Positions 7,881 to 17,098 of a DNA stretch of 64,000 nucleotides are shown in pieces. The translations under genes were made by a program, and so were the position numbers. The notes beneath the pieces were generated by a model. The model was not told where the DNA came from. It did not search any database and saw nothing but the letters and a program-made list of their open reading frames with translations. The DNA lies in contig JAEZQD010000013.1 in NCBI GenBank assembly GCA_023413185.1, positions 1 to 64,000 on the forward strand, in the 5' to 3' direction. Position 1 is the stretch's first letter. Every line of letters starts with the position of its first letter. The DNA comes from Bacillota bacterium (GTDB lineage: Bacteria > Bacillota > Clostridia > Oscillospirales > Ruminococcaceae).

Positions 7881-10244
7881 ATGGACGTACGCTCCACTTA
7901 CATAGAGCTAAAAAGAAGGCTGCTGGAAAAGGAGTACGCAAGGCTAAACGAAACCCAGCGCGCGGCGGTGTTTAACACACAAAGCCCCCTGCTGATTCTC
8001 GCAGGTGCGGGCAGCGGCAAAACCACCGTAATCGTAAACCGCATTGCGTACCTGATAGGCTACGGCAACGCCTACCACAGTGACAATGTCCCCCACGACG
8101 TAACCCCTGACGACATTGCTTTTTTGTCCGACTGCTTAAGCAGTGGGGTTTCCGACCCCGAACGTGTTCGGTGGCTGCTTGCGGACAATGCGCCGAAGGC
8201 GTGGAACGTGCTTGCCATCACCTTTACCAACAAGGCGGCGGGCGAGCTGAAGGACCGTCTGGAGCGCATGCTTGGCGAGAGCGCCAGAGACATCTGGGCT
8301 GGTACCTTTCACTCGGTGTGCGCAAGAATTTTGCGCCGCGAGATTGAGGCGCTTGGGTATGATAAAAGCTTTACCATCTACGACACCGACGATTCGGTAC
8401 GCGTGCTGAAGGACTGCTTAAAGGAGCTTAATATCAGCGACAAGCAGTTCCCGCCAAAGCAGGTGCTGGGCTCCATCAGCCGGTTAAAGGACCGCCTGTT
8501 AACGCCCGAGCAGGCTAAGGCCGAGGCAAACGGCGAGTTTCGCGAGATAAAGATAGCGGAGCTTTATGCCCTATATACAAAACGGCTAAAGTCCGCCAAT
8601 GCGCTTGATTTTGACGATTTAATTGTGTGCACCGTGCGGCTGTTTGAGCAGTTCCCCGATATCCTGACCGCCTGGCAGCGCCGGTTTGCCTATGTGATGG
8701 TGGACGAGTATCAGGACACCAACCACGCCCAGTACCGGCTGGTTGGGCTGCTCTCCGCTTCACACAAGCGCATCTGCGTGGTGGGCGACGACGACCAGAG
8801 CATCTACCGCTTTCGGGGCGCTACGATAGAGAACATCCTTTCGTTTGAGAAGCAGTTTGCCAATGCCGTGGTGGTGCGCTTAGAGCAGAACTACCGCAGC
8901 ACACAGACCATCCTTGACGCCGCCAACCGCGTGATTTCGCACAACACCCTGCGCAAGGGCAAGGAGCTGTGGACAAACAACGACAAGGGCGAGCAGGTGC
9001 TCGTTTACCGCGCATCGAGTGCCGAGGACGAAAGCGCGTTTGTCGCTTCTACCATTGAAGAAAACGTGCGCACCGGGCGCAAATACGCAGATCACGCGAT
9101 TTTGTATCGTATGAACGCGCAATCCGCTCAGCTGGAGCAGCACTTTATCAAGGCCGCCATCCCCTACCGCATCATCGGTGGGCTGCGCTTCTATGAGCGC
9201 AAGGAGATTAAGGATATCCTCGCTTATCTTGCCGTTATCAACAACCCCGCCGATGCGGTACGTCTTTCGCGTATAATCAACGAGCCAAAGCGCGGCATCG
9301 GCGACGCAACCGTAGCCGTCGCCCGCGAGATTGCGGACAGCCTTGGTGTTTCGCTGTTTGAGGTCATACGCGAGGCGGACAACTACGCGGGGCTTGCCCG
9401 AAAGTCGGCTTCCCTGCGGACATTTGCCGACCTGATGCAGGGCTTTATCGACACCGCGCAGGACACGCAGCTTGACGTTTTGCTTGAGAGCGTGATGGAA
9501 GAAACGGGGTATATGGAGATGCTCCGCGCACAGGGAGACGAGGGTCTGACCCGCACAGAAAACCTGAGCGAGCTGTTAACCAACGTCAAGAAGTATGCAC
9601 AAAACAATGAGGACGCGTCGCTTTCCGGCTTTTTGGAGGAGGTGTCGCTGCTCACTGATATTGACAACTACGACGGCGACGCCGACGCAGCGGTGATGAT
9701 GACCATGCACTCCGCCAAGGGGCTTGAATTCCCCTTTGTATTTATTGTGGGTATGGAGGAGGGCATCTTCCCCGGTACCCGTGTGATGTACGACCCCACC
9801 GAGGTGGAGGAGGAACGCCGCCTTGCCTATGTTGCGATTACGCGGGCAAAGGAGAAGCTAACCATAACAAATGCCGCATCCCGCATGCTGTTTGGTCAAA
9901 CCTCGCGCAACCGCCCTTCGCGCTTTTTGAGCGAGATCCCTGCTGAGTTTAAGAACGAAACGGGGCTTTCCTCCTGGACAAGCAAGCCGCAAACGCCCGC
10001 CTACACCCCGCCGCACACCCGCTCGGGCGGACTATCTGACCCCATGCACGTTTCGGGCAAGCCGCAGGGCTTTGGCGCAAGGCAGAGCTTTACTTCGGGC
10101 GAAAGGGTACGCCACAAGATTTTTGGCGACGGCATGATTCTCTCAACTACGCCGATGGGCAACGATACCCTGCTTGAGATTGCGTTTGACACACGCGGCA
10201 CAAAGAAGATTATGTCCAACTTTACAAGCCTTGATAAGCTGTAG
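7881..10244 (+). CDS. pcrA: ATP-dependent 3'-5' DNA helicase, UvrD/PcrA family
   Basis: 787 residues. SF1A motifs in order: Q-motif LNETQRAAV, Walker A AGAGSGKTT (near residue 41), AITFTNKAAGELKDR, GTFHSVCARIL, Walker B VMVDEYQDTN, DDDQSIYRFRGA, QNYRS, MTMHSAKGLEFPFVF, and EEERRLAYVAITRAKE. The C-terminus carries the Tudor-like module (VRHKIFGDGMIL...) that binds RNA polymerase in PcrA. Between motif I and Ia is an insertion of about 35 residues (around 58-100) absent from Bacillus PcrA and, from memory, frequent in Ruminococcaceae homologues. Role: repair, replication restart and removal of RecA or stalled polymerase. The ribosome site is weak. It ends tail-to-tail with the next gene, with one base between. 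Confidence 0.95.
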   Translation: MDVRSTYIELKRRLLEKEYARLNETQRAAVFNTQSPLLILAGAGSGKTTVIVNRIAYLIGYGNAYHSDNVPHDVTPDDIAFLSDCLSSGVSDPERVRWLLADNAPKAWNVLAITFTNKAAGELKDRLERMLGESARDIWAGTFHSVCARILRREIEALGYDKSFTIYDTDDSVRVLKDCLKELNISDKQFPPKQVLGSISRLKDRLLTPEQAKAEANGEFREIKIAELYALYTKRLKSANALDFDDLIVCTVRLFEQFPDILTAWQRRFAYVMVDEYQDTNHAQYRLVGLLSASHKRICVVGDDDQSIYRFRGATIENILSFEKQFANAVVVRLEQNYRSTQTILDAANRVISHNTLRKGKELWTNNDKGEQVLVYRASSAEDESAFVASTIEENVRTGRKYADHAILYRMNAQSAQLEQHFIKAAIPYRIIGGLRFYERKEIKDILAYLAVINNPADAVRLSRIINEPKRGIGDATVAVAREIADSLGVSLFEVIREADNYAGLARKSASLRTFADLMQGFIDTAQDTQLDVLLESVMEETGYMEMLRAQGDEGLTRTENLSELLTNVKKYAQNNEDASLSGFLEEVSLLTDIDNYDGDADAAVMMTMHSAKGLEFPFVFIVGMEEGIFPGTRVMYDPTEVEEERRLAYVAITRAKEKLTITNAASRMLFGQTSRNRPSRFLSEIPAEFKNETGLSSWTSKPQTPAYTPPHTRSGGLSDPMHVSGKPQGFGARQSFTSGERVRHKIFGDGMILSTTPMGNDTLLEIAFDTRGTKKIMSNFTSLDKL

Positions 10245-10245
10245 G

Positions 10246-10998
10246 CTATAGATCGATTTCCTCCCCATTTAAGGGTATCACGACCTGCTCTTGGAGCCTG
10301 TTTTCGACTATCGCCTCGTAAAGCTTGTCTCTTGTAAGGCGGCAGTGGTTCCATGCTTCCATGTGAATCGCGATCACCTTTGCTTTTCGTGCGTTTGCGC
10401 AAACCGACCGAATATCCGCTAAATCCATGGTGATGGGTCTGCCGGTTTCAAACCGTGCTTCCCCACAAAAGCAAACGATGATATCCGGGTGGTACTGGTT
10501 AATCGCCGTCTTGGTATAAGAACACCAAACTGTATCACCCGTCACGTAGACCGTCGGTTGCCCTTGTGCCGAAATGAGATACCCCGAGGAGGGCGCCATT
10601 CTTTTGGCTATGTCGCCGTGACCATGCCGCGCTTTTGTCCTATTAAAGGCTATCCCCTCCCACCGCACGTCGGTGTAAACCGGTATCACCTGTTTAAAAC
10701 CGAGCTCGGTGAGTTTTTTCTCGTCCTCAGGCTGACAGAATACCGGCAGCTGCTTTGGAAGCAGGTTTGCCGCCTCCTTATCAAAATGGTCGCTGTGGGT
10801 GTGGGTAACAACAACCGCGTCACAGCTTAACAGGGACTCGATAGGCACCGGCAGGTCAACAAGTGGGTTGTTTCGGGTATCCGGCACCCCCTCAATGGCG
10901 GGCAGTGCCCCCTTTGGGGATAGCATTGGGTCAATGAGCAGCCGTTTGTTTGCAACCGTAAGCACACACGTCGCGTGCCGAATGTGTTGAAACCGCAT
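10246..10998 (-). CDS. Metallo-beta-lactamase-fold hydrolase, UlaG-like
   Basis: 250 residues. The metal-binding HxHxDH motif is seen as THTHSDHF (about residue 86), with further ligands in ARHGHGD and TGDTVW. The N-terminal pattern RHATCVLTVANKRLLIDPML is typical of the UlaG/YtnP-like group of MBL-fold hydrolases that includes L-ascorbate-6-phosphate lactonase. No ascorbate genes are nearby, so the substrate is not assignable. It is probably cytoplasmic. Convergent with pcrA and divergent from the Lrp-type regulator upstream (about 115 bp), which could control it; that link is inference. Confidence 0.8.
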   Translation of the reverse strand: MRFQHIRHATCVLTVANKRLLIDPMLSPKGALPAIEGVPDTRNNPLVDLPVPIESLLSCDAVVVTHTHSDHFDKEAANLLPKQLPVFCQPEDEKKLTELGFKQVIPVYTDVRWEGIAFNRTKARHGHGDIAKRMAPSSGYLISAQGQPTVYVTGDTVWCSYTKTAINQYHPDIIVCFCGEARFETGRPITMDLADIRSVCANARKAKVIAIHMEAWNHCRLTRDKLYEAIVENRLQEQVVIPLNGEEIDL

Positions 10999-11115
10999 AG
11001 CATAATCACGCCTTTCTATTCATCCGTACTTCATCCTTATTATACTTCACGTTTATCTTGACCCGCAAAACAATTGCCGCTTACCGACTTGAGTGATGAA
11101 AGGAAACGGACTGCG

Positions 11116-11529
11116 ATGCTTGACCAAACCGACCGTGAGATTATAAGCCTGTTATCCCAAAATGCAAGAAGCCAATGGCGGGAGATCGGTGACGCTGTTC
11201 ATCTGACCGGGCAGGGCGTGCGGAATCGGGTTGACCGTCTGGAGCAGGACGGCGTGATACAAAGCTACACCATCACCACAAACCCGTATAAGCTGGGGCT
11301 GTTTTGTGAAGCGTTTGTCACGGTATTTATGAAAACCACCGAGCACCAAGCCTTTTTACGTCATCTTGCCCAGTCCGCCTCCGTATCCGAGGTTTATCGC
11401 ATCGGCGGAGAAGGCTGCTACCTTTTAAAGGTGCTTGCAGCAGACCAGCGGGAGCTTGCAGCGTTGCTCGATGGGATATTGCAGTATGCAAACTATCGTG
11501 TTAATATGACGATTGACCGCATTAAGTAA
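11116..11529 (+). CDS. Lrp/AsnC-family transcriptional regulator
   Basis: 137 residues from the ATG at 11116 (start LDQTDREIISLLSQNAR is the family pattern; an in-frame upstream start at 11074 would add an atypical extension). N-terminal winged HTH about residues 2-60 (DAVHLTGQGVRNRVDRLEQDGVI), then a RAM-type ligand-sensing domain of the AsnC C-terminal fold (EAFVTVFMKT..., VYRIGGEGCYLLKV). Such proteins form octamers and respond to amino acids. It is divergent from the MBL-fold hydrolase and precedes thyX by 90 bp. Ligand and targets are unknown. Confidence 0.85.
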   Translation: MLDQTDREIISLLSQNARSQWREIGDAVHLTGQGVRNRVDRLEQDGVIQSYTITTNPYKLGLFCEAFVTVFMKTTEHQAFLRHLAQSASVSEVYRIGGEGCYLLKVLAADQRELAALLDGILQYANYRVNMTIDRIK

Positions 11530-11618
11530 TCTGCCTTTTATCTTGCCTGCCGAAGTATGGCAGCCGCCGCACCACATCCTCGTACATAAGCGGATGTGCG
11601 GCAGAATGGAGGTCCCGT

Positions 11619-12395
11619 ATGCCAAAGGTTACCCTCATATCTTACACGCCCGAGCCAGAAAAGACGATTGCCGCCGCCGCAAAGCTGTGTTACAGCAATG
11701 CCCAAAGCATCGCAACACTGACCGATGGGCTGACCCCGGAAAGCACAGCAAAGTTTGTCTCCATGCTCTCGGAGATCGGGCACGAAAGCCCCATAGAGCA
11801 CGCAAGCTTTACGTTTGGCATCGAAGGGGTCTCTCGCGCTCTGCTTGCGCAGATTACCCGACACCGCATTGCGTCCTTTTCGGTACAAAGCCAGCGGTAT
11901 GTGCGCAAGAGCGGGTTTGAATATATCGTTCCACCCGAGATTGCCGCTATCCCCGAGGCGAAGCAAGAGTACCTGCGCGCGATGGAAGCGGCATCAAGCC
12001 ACTACGACAAGCTGAGCGAGATACTGCTTGCCGAACACACACGGCGGCTGGTCGCACAGGGACTTACCACGGAGGCGGCGCAAAAGAAGGCGGAGAAGCT
12101 CGCCATTGAGGATGCGCGCTTTGTACTGCCAAACGCCTGCGATACCCGCATGATTGTAACCATGAACGCGCGCAGTCTGCACAACTTTTTTTCACACCGC
12201 TGCTGCAACCGCGCACAGTGGGAGATCCAGGCTGTCGCGGATGAAATGCTGCGTCTGGTGACTGCGGTTGCACCCAACTTGTTTGCTTCGGCAGGACCCT
12301 CCTGCACAAACGGACCTTGCCCCGAGGGCAAGATGACCTGCGGCAAGCTTACCGAGGTTCGCGCAAAGTATGCGCAGCTAAAGCAGCGCGGCTAG
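11619..12395 (+). CDS. thyX: Flavin-dependent thymidylate synthase
   Basis: 258 residues. The ThyX signature RHRX7S is present as RHR at 81-83 and Ser91, with the companion GHESPIEHASF segment (54-64) and the RFVLPNACDTRMIVTMNARSL region near the C-terminal half. The enzyme makes dTMP from dUMP using methylene-THF, FAD and NADPH. The C-terminal CTNGPCPEGKMTCGK segment is Cys-rich, which occurs in clostridial ThyX. A GGAGG site precedes the ATG. The folate-linked 5-formyl-THF cyclo-ligase lies two genes downstream on the same strand, so a small folate/dTMP group is plausible. Confidence 0.96.
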   Translation: MPKVTLISYTPEPEKTIAAAAKLCYSNAQSIATLTDGLTPESTAKFVSMLSEIGHESPIEHASFTFGIEGVSRALLAQITRHRIASFSVQSQRYVRKSGFEYIVPPEIAAIPEAKQEYLRAMEAASSHYDKLSEILLAEHTRRLVAQGLTTEAAQKKAEKLAIEDARFVLPNACDTRMIVTMNARSLHNFFSHRCCNRAQWEIQAVADEMLRLVTAVAPNLFASAGPSCTNGPCPEGKMTCGKLTEVRAKYAQLKQRG

Positions 12396-12471
12396 TATAA
12401 GTGGTATTACACGGTGAAAATACGGTAATATTAAGATGATTTCTCTCTTATAGAATGTAGAGGTGCTTTTT

Positions 12472-13020
12472 GTGATTTATGTTTTTTTTGCGGACGGATT
12501 TGAAGAGATGGAGGCCATAGCGCCCCTTGACATCCTGCGCCGCGCGGAGCTGGAAGTGACCGCGGTTGGCGTTGGCGGTAAGGTGATTCGCGGATCGCAC
12601 GGCATTTCTGTGGTTTGTGATATCGAAGCGACCGAAGCCTCTTTGGCGGATGCTGAGATGATTGTACTGCCGGGCGGTATGCCGGGCACGCTGAACCTGG
12701 AAAAGAACGAGATCGTGCAGTGTTTTATTGATTTCTGCGCACAAAATAATAGATGGATAGGCGCTATCTGTGCGGCACCCTCGATACTTGGGCACAAAGG
12801 GCTGTTAAGCGGCAGGCAGTTCACCTGTTCCCCGGGGTTTGAGACGCAGGTCGGCGACGGATTGTACCGTGCGGGCGGCGTTGTACTCGACGGCAGGTTT
12901 ATTACCGCTGCAGGCGCCGGACTTTCCGTCGATTTTGGGCTTGCTCTGGTGGAGGCATTGCTTGGAAAGGAACGCTCTGACCTGCTGAGAGCCTCAATGC
13001 AATGCAAAGATTTGACATAA
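12472..13020 (+). CDS. DJ-1/PfpI-family protein
   Basis: 182 residues from a GTG at 12472, preferred because AGAGG lies upstream and the family opens with (I/V)YVFxADGFEE; a GTG at 12463 is the alternative. The flavodoxin-like fold shows the conserved Glu (FEEMEA, acid partner) and the nucleophile elbow AICAAP, where Cys is the reactive DJ-1 residue. Members include ThiJ-type proteins, glyoxalase III/deglycase-like enzymes and chaperones; the exact activity cannot be read from sequence. It overlaps the following 5-formyl-THF cyclo-ligase gene by 19 bp, so the two are translationally coupled. Confidence 0.88.
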   Translation: MIYVFFADGFEEMEAIAPLDILRRAELEVTAVGVGGKVIRGSHGISVVCDIEATEASLADAEMIVLPGGMPGTLNLEKNEIVQCFIDFCAQNNRWIGAICAAPSILGHKGLLSGRQFTCSPGFETQVGDGLYRAGGVVLDGRFITAAGAGLSVDFGLALVEALLGKERSDLLRASMQCKDLT

Positions 13021-13598
13021 GGGTCTACAAGCAAACCCTGCGCAGCCGATACAAAGGGCTTCGTCTTTCCATGACCGCCGACCACAAGGCGCAGTGCGAT
13101 GCCGAGATTTTTTCGCGCCTTAAAGGGCTTTGGCAGGTGAAGAACGCCGACCTTTTGCTTACCTATGTTTCCACCGCCATTGAGGTTGATACGCTTGCGT
13201 TAATTCAGTGGGCGTTAAACGAGGGCAAACGCGTTGCGGTGCCCTATTGCATCGACAACTCGCGCGATATGTGTTTTTACCTCATCCGCTCTTTGGATGA
13301 CCTGAGCCGGCGCACCTTTGGTGTGCTTGAGCCCATCCCAGAACGATGCGAGAAACTGACCGGCGCAAAAAACAGCGTATGTATTGTGCCCGGTCTTGCG
13401 TTTGACAAACAGGGCTTTCGCCTTGGCTATGGCAAGGGCTATTACGATAGATTTCTTTCGCGATATTCGGGTGTGATGATTGGCGTGTGCTATCGTGGCT
13501 GCATCCTGCACCGATTGCACCGAGGGCGCTTTGACGTCGCCTGCCACTTGCTTGTTACTGAACAAGATACGATAAACTGCCGCACGCAAAAAGGCTGA
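13002..13598 (+). CDS. 5-formyltetrahydrofolate cyclo-ligase
   Basis: 198 residues. The family has an N-terminal K/R-rich ATP-binding helix (KQTLRSRYKGLR) and a C-terminal GYGKGYYDRFL motif, both present (about residues 8-18 and 144-154), together with the VPGLAFDKQGFRLG segment. It converts 5-formyl-THF to methenyl-THF with ATP, returning a folate storage form to use. The start lies inside the 3' end of the DJ-1 gene. It is followed after 35 bp by mltG, which has its own GGGAGG site. Confidence 0.93.
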   Translation: MQRFDIRVYKQTLRSRYKGLRLSMTADHKAQCDAEIFSRLKGLWQVKNADLLLTYVSTAIEVDTLALIQWALNEGKRVAVPYCIDNSRDMCFYLIRSLDDLSRRTFGVLEPIPERCEKLTGAKNSVCIVPGLAFDKQGFRLGYGKGYYDRFLSRYSGVMIGVCYRGCILHRLHRGRFDVACHLLVTEQDTINCRTQKG

Positions 13599-13633
13599 TG
13601 CGGTAATAACCATAGTGCAGGGAGGAAACAACA

Positions 13634-15382
13634 ATGACTCCATACGACCCCAAGAACGAAGGCTATGAGGAGAAAAGGCTCTCGGAGGAGCTTGCAAAAC
13701 GCGCGGCAGAGAATGCACGACCCAAGCCGAGTATATTTGACATAGAAAAATCCGACGAGGAATTCTTTGGCGCAGGTAGCAAGGGCGTTTCGAGCAGTCC
13801 CAATCCGAAGGTTTCTACTGAGCCGACGGCTGTGCCGAGACGACCCGTGTATCAGCCCAACTCCTTTGCCGAGCTTCCCCCCGACGTAAAGGAAACGCCC
13901 GGTAAGGTCGGCACGCCGGCAGACGAACTTACCCGCGTCATTCCACGTCAGGCGATTGAGCGGCAGATGAGCGCTTCCCAAAAGGAAGACGGCGTAAAGA
14001 TTTACGGCGATCAGTCGCAACCGCAGGCATCCTACTACTCGAACATACCCAAAGCCCCCGTTAAACCGACGAAGCCGTTTAAGCTCAATATTTCGGATGA
14101 GGATTACAACTCGATTCCCGATTTTGACAACCGCAATCGTCCGGCACAGCCCGCTGCGCGCAGCGCGGTGCCCTCGGCTGACGGCAAGCGCCCTCGCCCA
14201 CCCGCCGCCCCTTCGGGCAAGGAGTTTGATTACGTCCCCCCCTCTGTGCCTGAGGAACACTCCAGAACAAGCCGCGGCAACAAAACCATGCGCAGACTGG
14301 GACGACTTGCTAACGGCATTATCTATACCATCGGTGTGCTGTTTGCGTCCATTCTGCTTTCGATCTTCATCCTGCAATCAATGAGCGATGTGCTGGGGCT
14401 GTTTAAAACCGAGAAAGAGATCTCCGTCACCATCCCCGCGGATGCCAACACACAGCAGGTCTCCTCGATTTTAAAGGAAAGCGGGGTAATCTCGCAGCCG
14501 CTGACCTTTCAGCTTTACTCCAAGTACCGCGAATACAGCGACGTATTTTTGACCGGCAACTTTTTGCTTAACTCCAATATGTCATACGATGAGATTATAA
14601 AAGTAATTCAGGTTGCCCGCAATGAACGGAAGGTTGTGTCCATCACATTTATTGAGGGTATGACCGTGCTGGAGATTGCCAACAAGCTGCAGGAGAACAA
14701 TGTGTGTGATGCCGCGGCATTTATTGAGGTGCTTAATACCACCGATTTTGGTTATGAATTTGAGGATTTAATCCCCACAGGCGGCAACCGTTACCTGAAA
14801 CTGGAGGGGTACCTGTTCCCCGATACGTATAACTTCTACGTTGACGAAGCGCCGAACCAGGTGGCAAATAAGTTCCTTAGCAACTTTAATAAAAAGATTA
14901 CGGCAGACCTGATTGACCGCATCAACAAGATGGACATGACGCTGGACCAGGCGATTATTCTTGCCTCCATTATTCAGAAGGAAGGACGCACGCTTGACGA
15001 TATGTACAATGTGTCGAGTGTATTTAATAATCGCTTAAACAAGCCGAAATCCTTCCCTATGCTGCAATCGGACGTTACCATCAACTATGTGAACGACGAC
15101 ATCTTCCCGTTTGTAAGCAACGAAGAGGACCGGCAGGCTTATGCGTCTGCGTATAACACCTACAAATGCGAGGGTCTTCCGATCGGACCGGTGTCAAACC
15201 CCGGCATCAACGCGATAAAGGCGGCTATATACCCTGACGAGACCCCGTTCTATTACTTCCTTACCGACGAAAAGATGGCGTATTACTATGCCGAAACCTT
15301 GGCAAAGCACGAGGCTAATTTGGCCAAAGCAAAGCAGGTAGGCGAAGAGATAGGCGGCGTTACCACCCATACCGAGGAGTAA
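13634..15382 (+). CDS. mltG: Endolytic peptidoglycan transglycosylase MltG (YceG-like)
   Basis: 582 residues, longer than the Bacillus or E. coli protein because of a cytoplasmic, Pro- and charge-rich N-terminal region of about 215 residues that looks disordered. One transmembrane helix (about 222-250, GIIYTIGVLFASILLSIFIL) anchors it. A LysM-like segment (TIPADANTQQVSSILKESGVI) and the YceG catalytic domain follow, with the catalytic Glu in ASIIQKEGRTLDD (near residue 452) and the closing YNTYKCEGLPIGPVSNPG motif. MltG cuts nascent glycan strands and sets their length. The following U32 peptidase gene keeps the order seen around yrrL in Bacillus. Confidence 0.94.
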   Translation: MTPYDPKNEGYEEKRLSEELAKRAAENARPKPSIFDIEKSDEEFFGAGSKGVSSSPNPKVSTEPTAVPRRPVYQPNSFAELPPDVKETPGKVGTPADELTRVIPRQAIERQMSASQKEDGVKIYGDQSQPQASYYSNIPKAPVKPTKPFKLNISDEDYNSIPDFDNRNRPAQPAARSAVPSADGKRPRPPAAPSGKEFDYVPPSVPEEHSRTSRGNKTMRRLGRLANGIIYTIGVLFASILLSIFILQSMSDVLGLFKTEKEISVTIPADANTQQVSSILKESGVISQPLTFQLYSKYREYSDVFLTGNFLLNSNMSYDEIIKVIQVARNERKVVSITFIEGMTVLEIANKLQENNVCDAAAFIEVLNTTDFGYEFEDLIPTGGNRYLKLEGYLFPDTYNFYVDEAPNQVANKFLSNFNKKITADLIDRINKMDMTLDQAIILASIIQKEGRTLDDMYNVSSVFNNRLNKPKSFPMLQSDVTINYVNDDIFPFVSNEEDRQAYASAYNTYKCEGLPIGPVSNPGINAIKAAIYPDETPFYYFLTDEKMAYYYAETLAKHEANLAKAKQVGEEIGGVTTHTEE

Positions 15383-15410
15383 CGCGAGCAGTACAAGCAA
15401 AATAACTTAA

Positions 15411-15441
15411 CCAAGCGGGCGGCTTCTTGCCGCCCGCTTGG
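15411..15441 (+). terminator. Perfect 13-bp hairpin between mltG and the U32 gene
   Basis: CCAAGCGGGCGGC pairs with GCCGCCCGCTTGG around a TTCTT loop. There is no T-run after it (TATGATG follows), so it may be an attenuating or mRNA-stabilising hairpin instead of a full terminator. Confidence 0.6.
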
Positions 15442-15464
15442 TATGATGAAAGGGATGTTGCGGC

Positions 15465-16694
15465 ATGTCTAATCAGCGATTTCCTGAGGTTTTAGCTCCT
15501 GCCGGAGACCTTTCGCGCCTGATTGCCGCGGTGGACTTCGGTGCGGATGCGGTGTATGTGGGCGGCAAGGCGTTTTCCATGCGCAATGCTTCGGCAAACT
15601 TTGATGAAGATGATCTTTTACGCGGGGTACAGTATGCCCACGCAAACGGCGCAAGGGTGTATCTTGCGTGTAATACCCTGCCCCATTGTGAGGAGGCAGA
15701 GCAGCTTGAGGGCTACTTCTCGTTTGTAAAGGATTCGGGCGTGGACGCCGTTATCGCAAGTGACATCGGGGTGCTTGGGCTTGCGCGCCGCTGTATGCCG
15801 AATATGGAGCTGCATATCTCTACCCAGGCGGGGGTTGTAAACCATCTGGCGGCAAATGAGCTGTATGCCATGGGTGCCAGGCGCGTGGTGCTTGCGCGCG
15901 AGTTAAGCCTGCGGGAAATTAAATACATCCGAGACCACACCCCGCCCGACCTTGCCATAGAGGTATTTGTCCACGGTGCAATGTGCGTGTCGTTTTCGGG
16001 GCGGTGCCTGCTGTCATCGTACATTGCAGGGCGGGATGCAAACCGCGGCGAGTGTGCCCAGCCCTGCCGATGGCGGTATTCCTTGACGGAAGAAAAGCGT
16101 CCAAACGAGCATTACCCGATCTTTGAGGACGACGGCGGCACATATATCCTGAATGCCAAAGACCTATGCATGATTGAACATATCCCCGAGCTGATTGACG
16201 CGGGGGTGTCCAGCCTTAAGATCGAAGGACGTGCCAAAAGCGATTACTATGTGTCGGTTATCACGGGCGCGTACCGCATGGCGGTGGACGGATACAATAA
16301 TGACCCGCAAAACTATAAAACCGAACAGTGGCTCATCGACGAGGTGCACAAGGTTAGCCACCGTCAGTACGGGACCGGCTTCTTTTTCGGTCAGCCGGAT
16401 AACGGACAGTACTACGAAACGGGCGGCTATGTGCGCGACTACGATGTGGTTGCCGTAGTGGAGGACTGGCAGGACGGCACGGCGTTTTGCATTCAACGCA
16501 ACAAGCTGTACCTGGGGGATGAGGTAGAGGTGCTTGCACCCCGCTCAAGGCCCTTTAACCTGACCGTAACCCGCCTGCTCTCCACCGAGGGCGAGGAGCT
16601 TGAGAGCACACCCCACCCGATGATGCGGTTTTCAATACCCTGCCCTAACCCGGTTAAAAAGGGCACGGTGATTCGCCGCAGGGCAAAGCCATAA
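15465..16694 (+). CDS. U32-family peptidase, TrhP-like tRNA hydroxylation protein
   Basis: 409 residues. Opens with the U32 pattern PEVLAPAGDLSRLIAAVDFGADAVYVG. The family signature EVFVHGAMCVSFSGRCLLSSY is at about 166-186, and the Cys residues of CAQPCRW and KDLCMIE fit the family's conserved cysteine (Fe-S) positions. Homologues TrhP/YegQ act with a prephenate-dependent pathway to make 5-hydroxyuridine at tRNA position 34. Bacillus has two tandem U32 genes after mltG (yrrN and yrrO); here only one, of yrrO-like size, is present. The GATGAAAGGG ribosome site is just after the mltG hairpin. Confidence 0.85.
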   Translation: MSNQRFPEVLAPAGDLSRLIAAVDFGADAVYVGGKAFSMRNASANFDEDDLLRGVQYAHANGARVYLACNTLPHCEEAEQLEGYFSFVKDSGVDAVIASDIGVLGLARRCMPNMELHISTQAGVVNHLAANELYAMGARRVVLARELSLREIKYIRDHTPPDLAIEVFVHGAMCVSFSGRCLLSSYIAGRDANRGECAQPCRWRYSLTEEKRPNEHYPIFEDDGGTYILNAKDLCMIEHIPELIDAGVSSLKIEGRAKSDYYVSVITGAYRMAVDGYNNDPQNYKTEQWLIDEVHKVSHRQYGTGFFFGQPDNGQYYETGGYVRDYDVVAVVEDWQDGTAFCIQRNKLYLGDEVEVLAPRSRPFNLTVTRLLSTEGEELESTPHPMMRFSIPCPNPVKKGTVIRRRAKP

Positions 16695-16700
16695 ATAAAC

Positions 16701-16740
16701 GACGCCGTAACGATGACTGGTTCATCGTTACGGCGTTCAT
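16701..16740 (+). terminator. Rho-independent terminator after the U32 gene
   Basis: A 15-bp stem (16701-16715 with 16723-16737, one mismatched end pair), 7-nt loop, followed by CATGTTATT. It closes the thyX-to-U32 stretch and faces the minus-strand gene at 16780. Confidence 0.7.
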
Positions 16741-16779
16741 GTTATTGCGAGTGCGGCAAGACTTTTATGCCGAGGTGAT

Positions 16780-16983
16780 TTATCCGGCGATCTCTAATCG
16801 TTCTATGCGCTTTTCGAGGGCTTCAATCTTCCGTTCCAGTTCCCACTGTTTTTCATGGGTGAGCTTGTAACCGTCAAATAGAGCGTTAATTCTCTGGGTG
16901 ACTTCATTTTCAATTTTAATCTCAATACGCCTTGTGTGCTCTTCTAGCATCTCGGCAATTTGGTTTAAGGTTTCTTTATCCAT
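16780..16983 (-). CDS. Small predicted coiled-coil protein
   Basis: 67 residues from the ATG at 16983, chosen because a perfect AAAGGAGG site lies 7 bp upstream (a longer in-frame start at 17019 has none). The sequence is highly charged, without Cys, and the second half (WELERKIEALEKRIERLEIAG) has clear heptad spacing of Leu/Ile. It is therefore likely to be a helical oligomer. No family is recognised. It is monocistronic. Short coiled-coil ORFs like this are common in Clostridia and usually of unknown role. Confidence 0.7.
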   Translation of the reverse strand: MDKETLNQIAEMLEEHTRRIEIKIENEVTQRINALFDGYKLTHEKQWELERKIEALEKRIERLEIAG

Positions 16984-17098
16984 GGTGTGTCCTCCTTTAT
17001 ACGGCGGCTTTACTGCCATTATACAGATGCTTGTATGTATTGTCTAGGGGTTTCTGTGTGTACCCGAATACTACTATTGTTTTGTATTACTATCTTGC

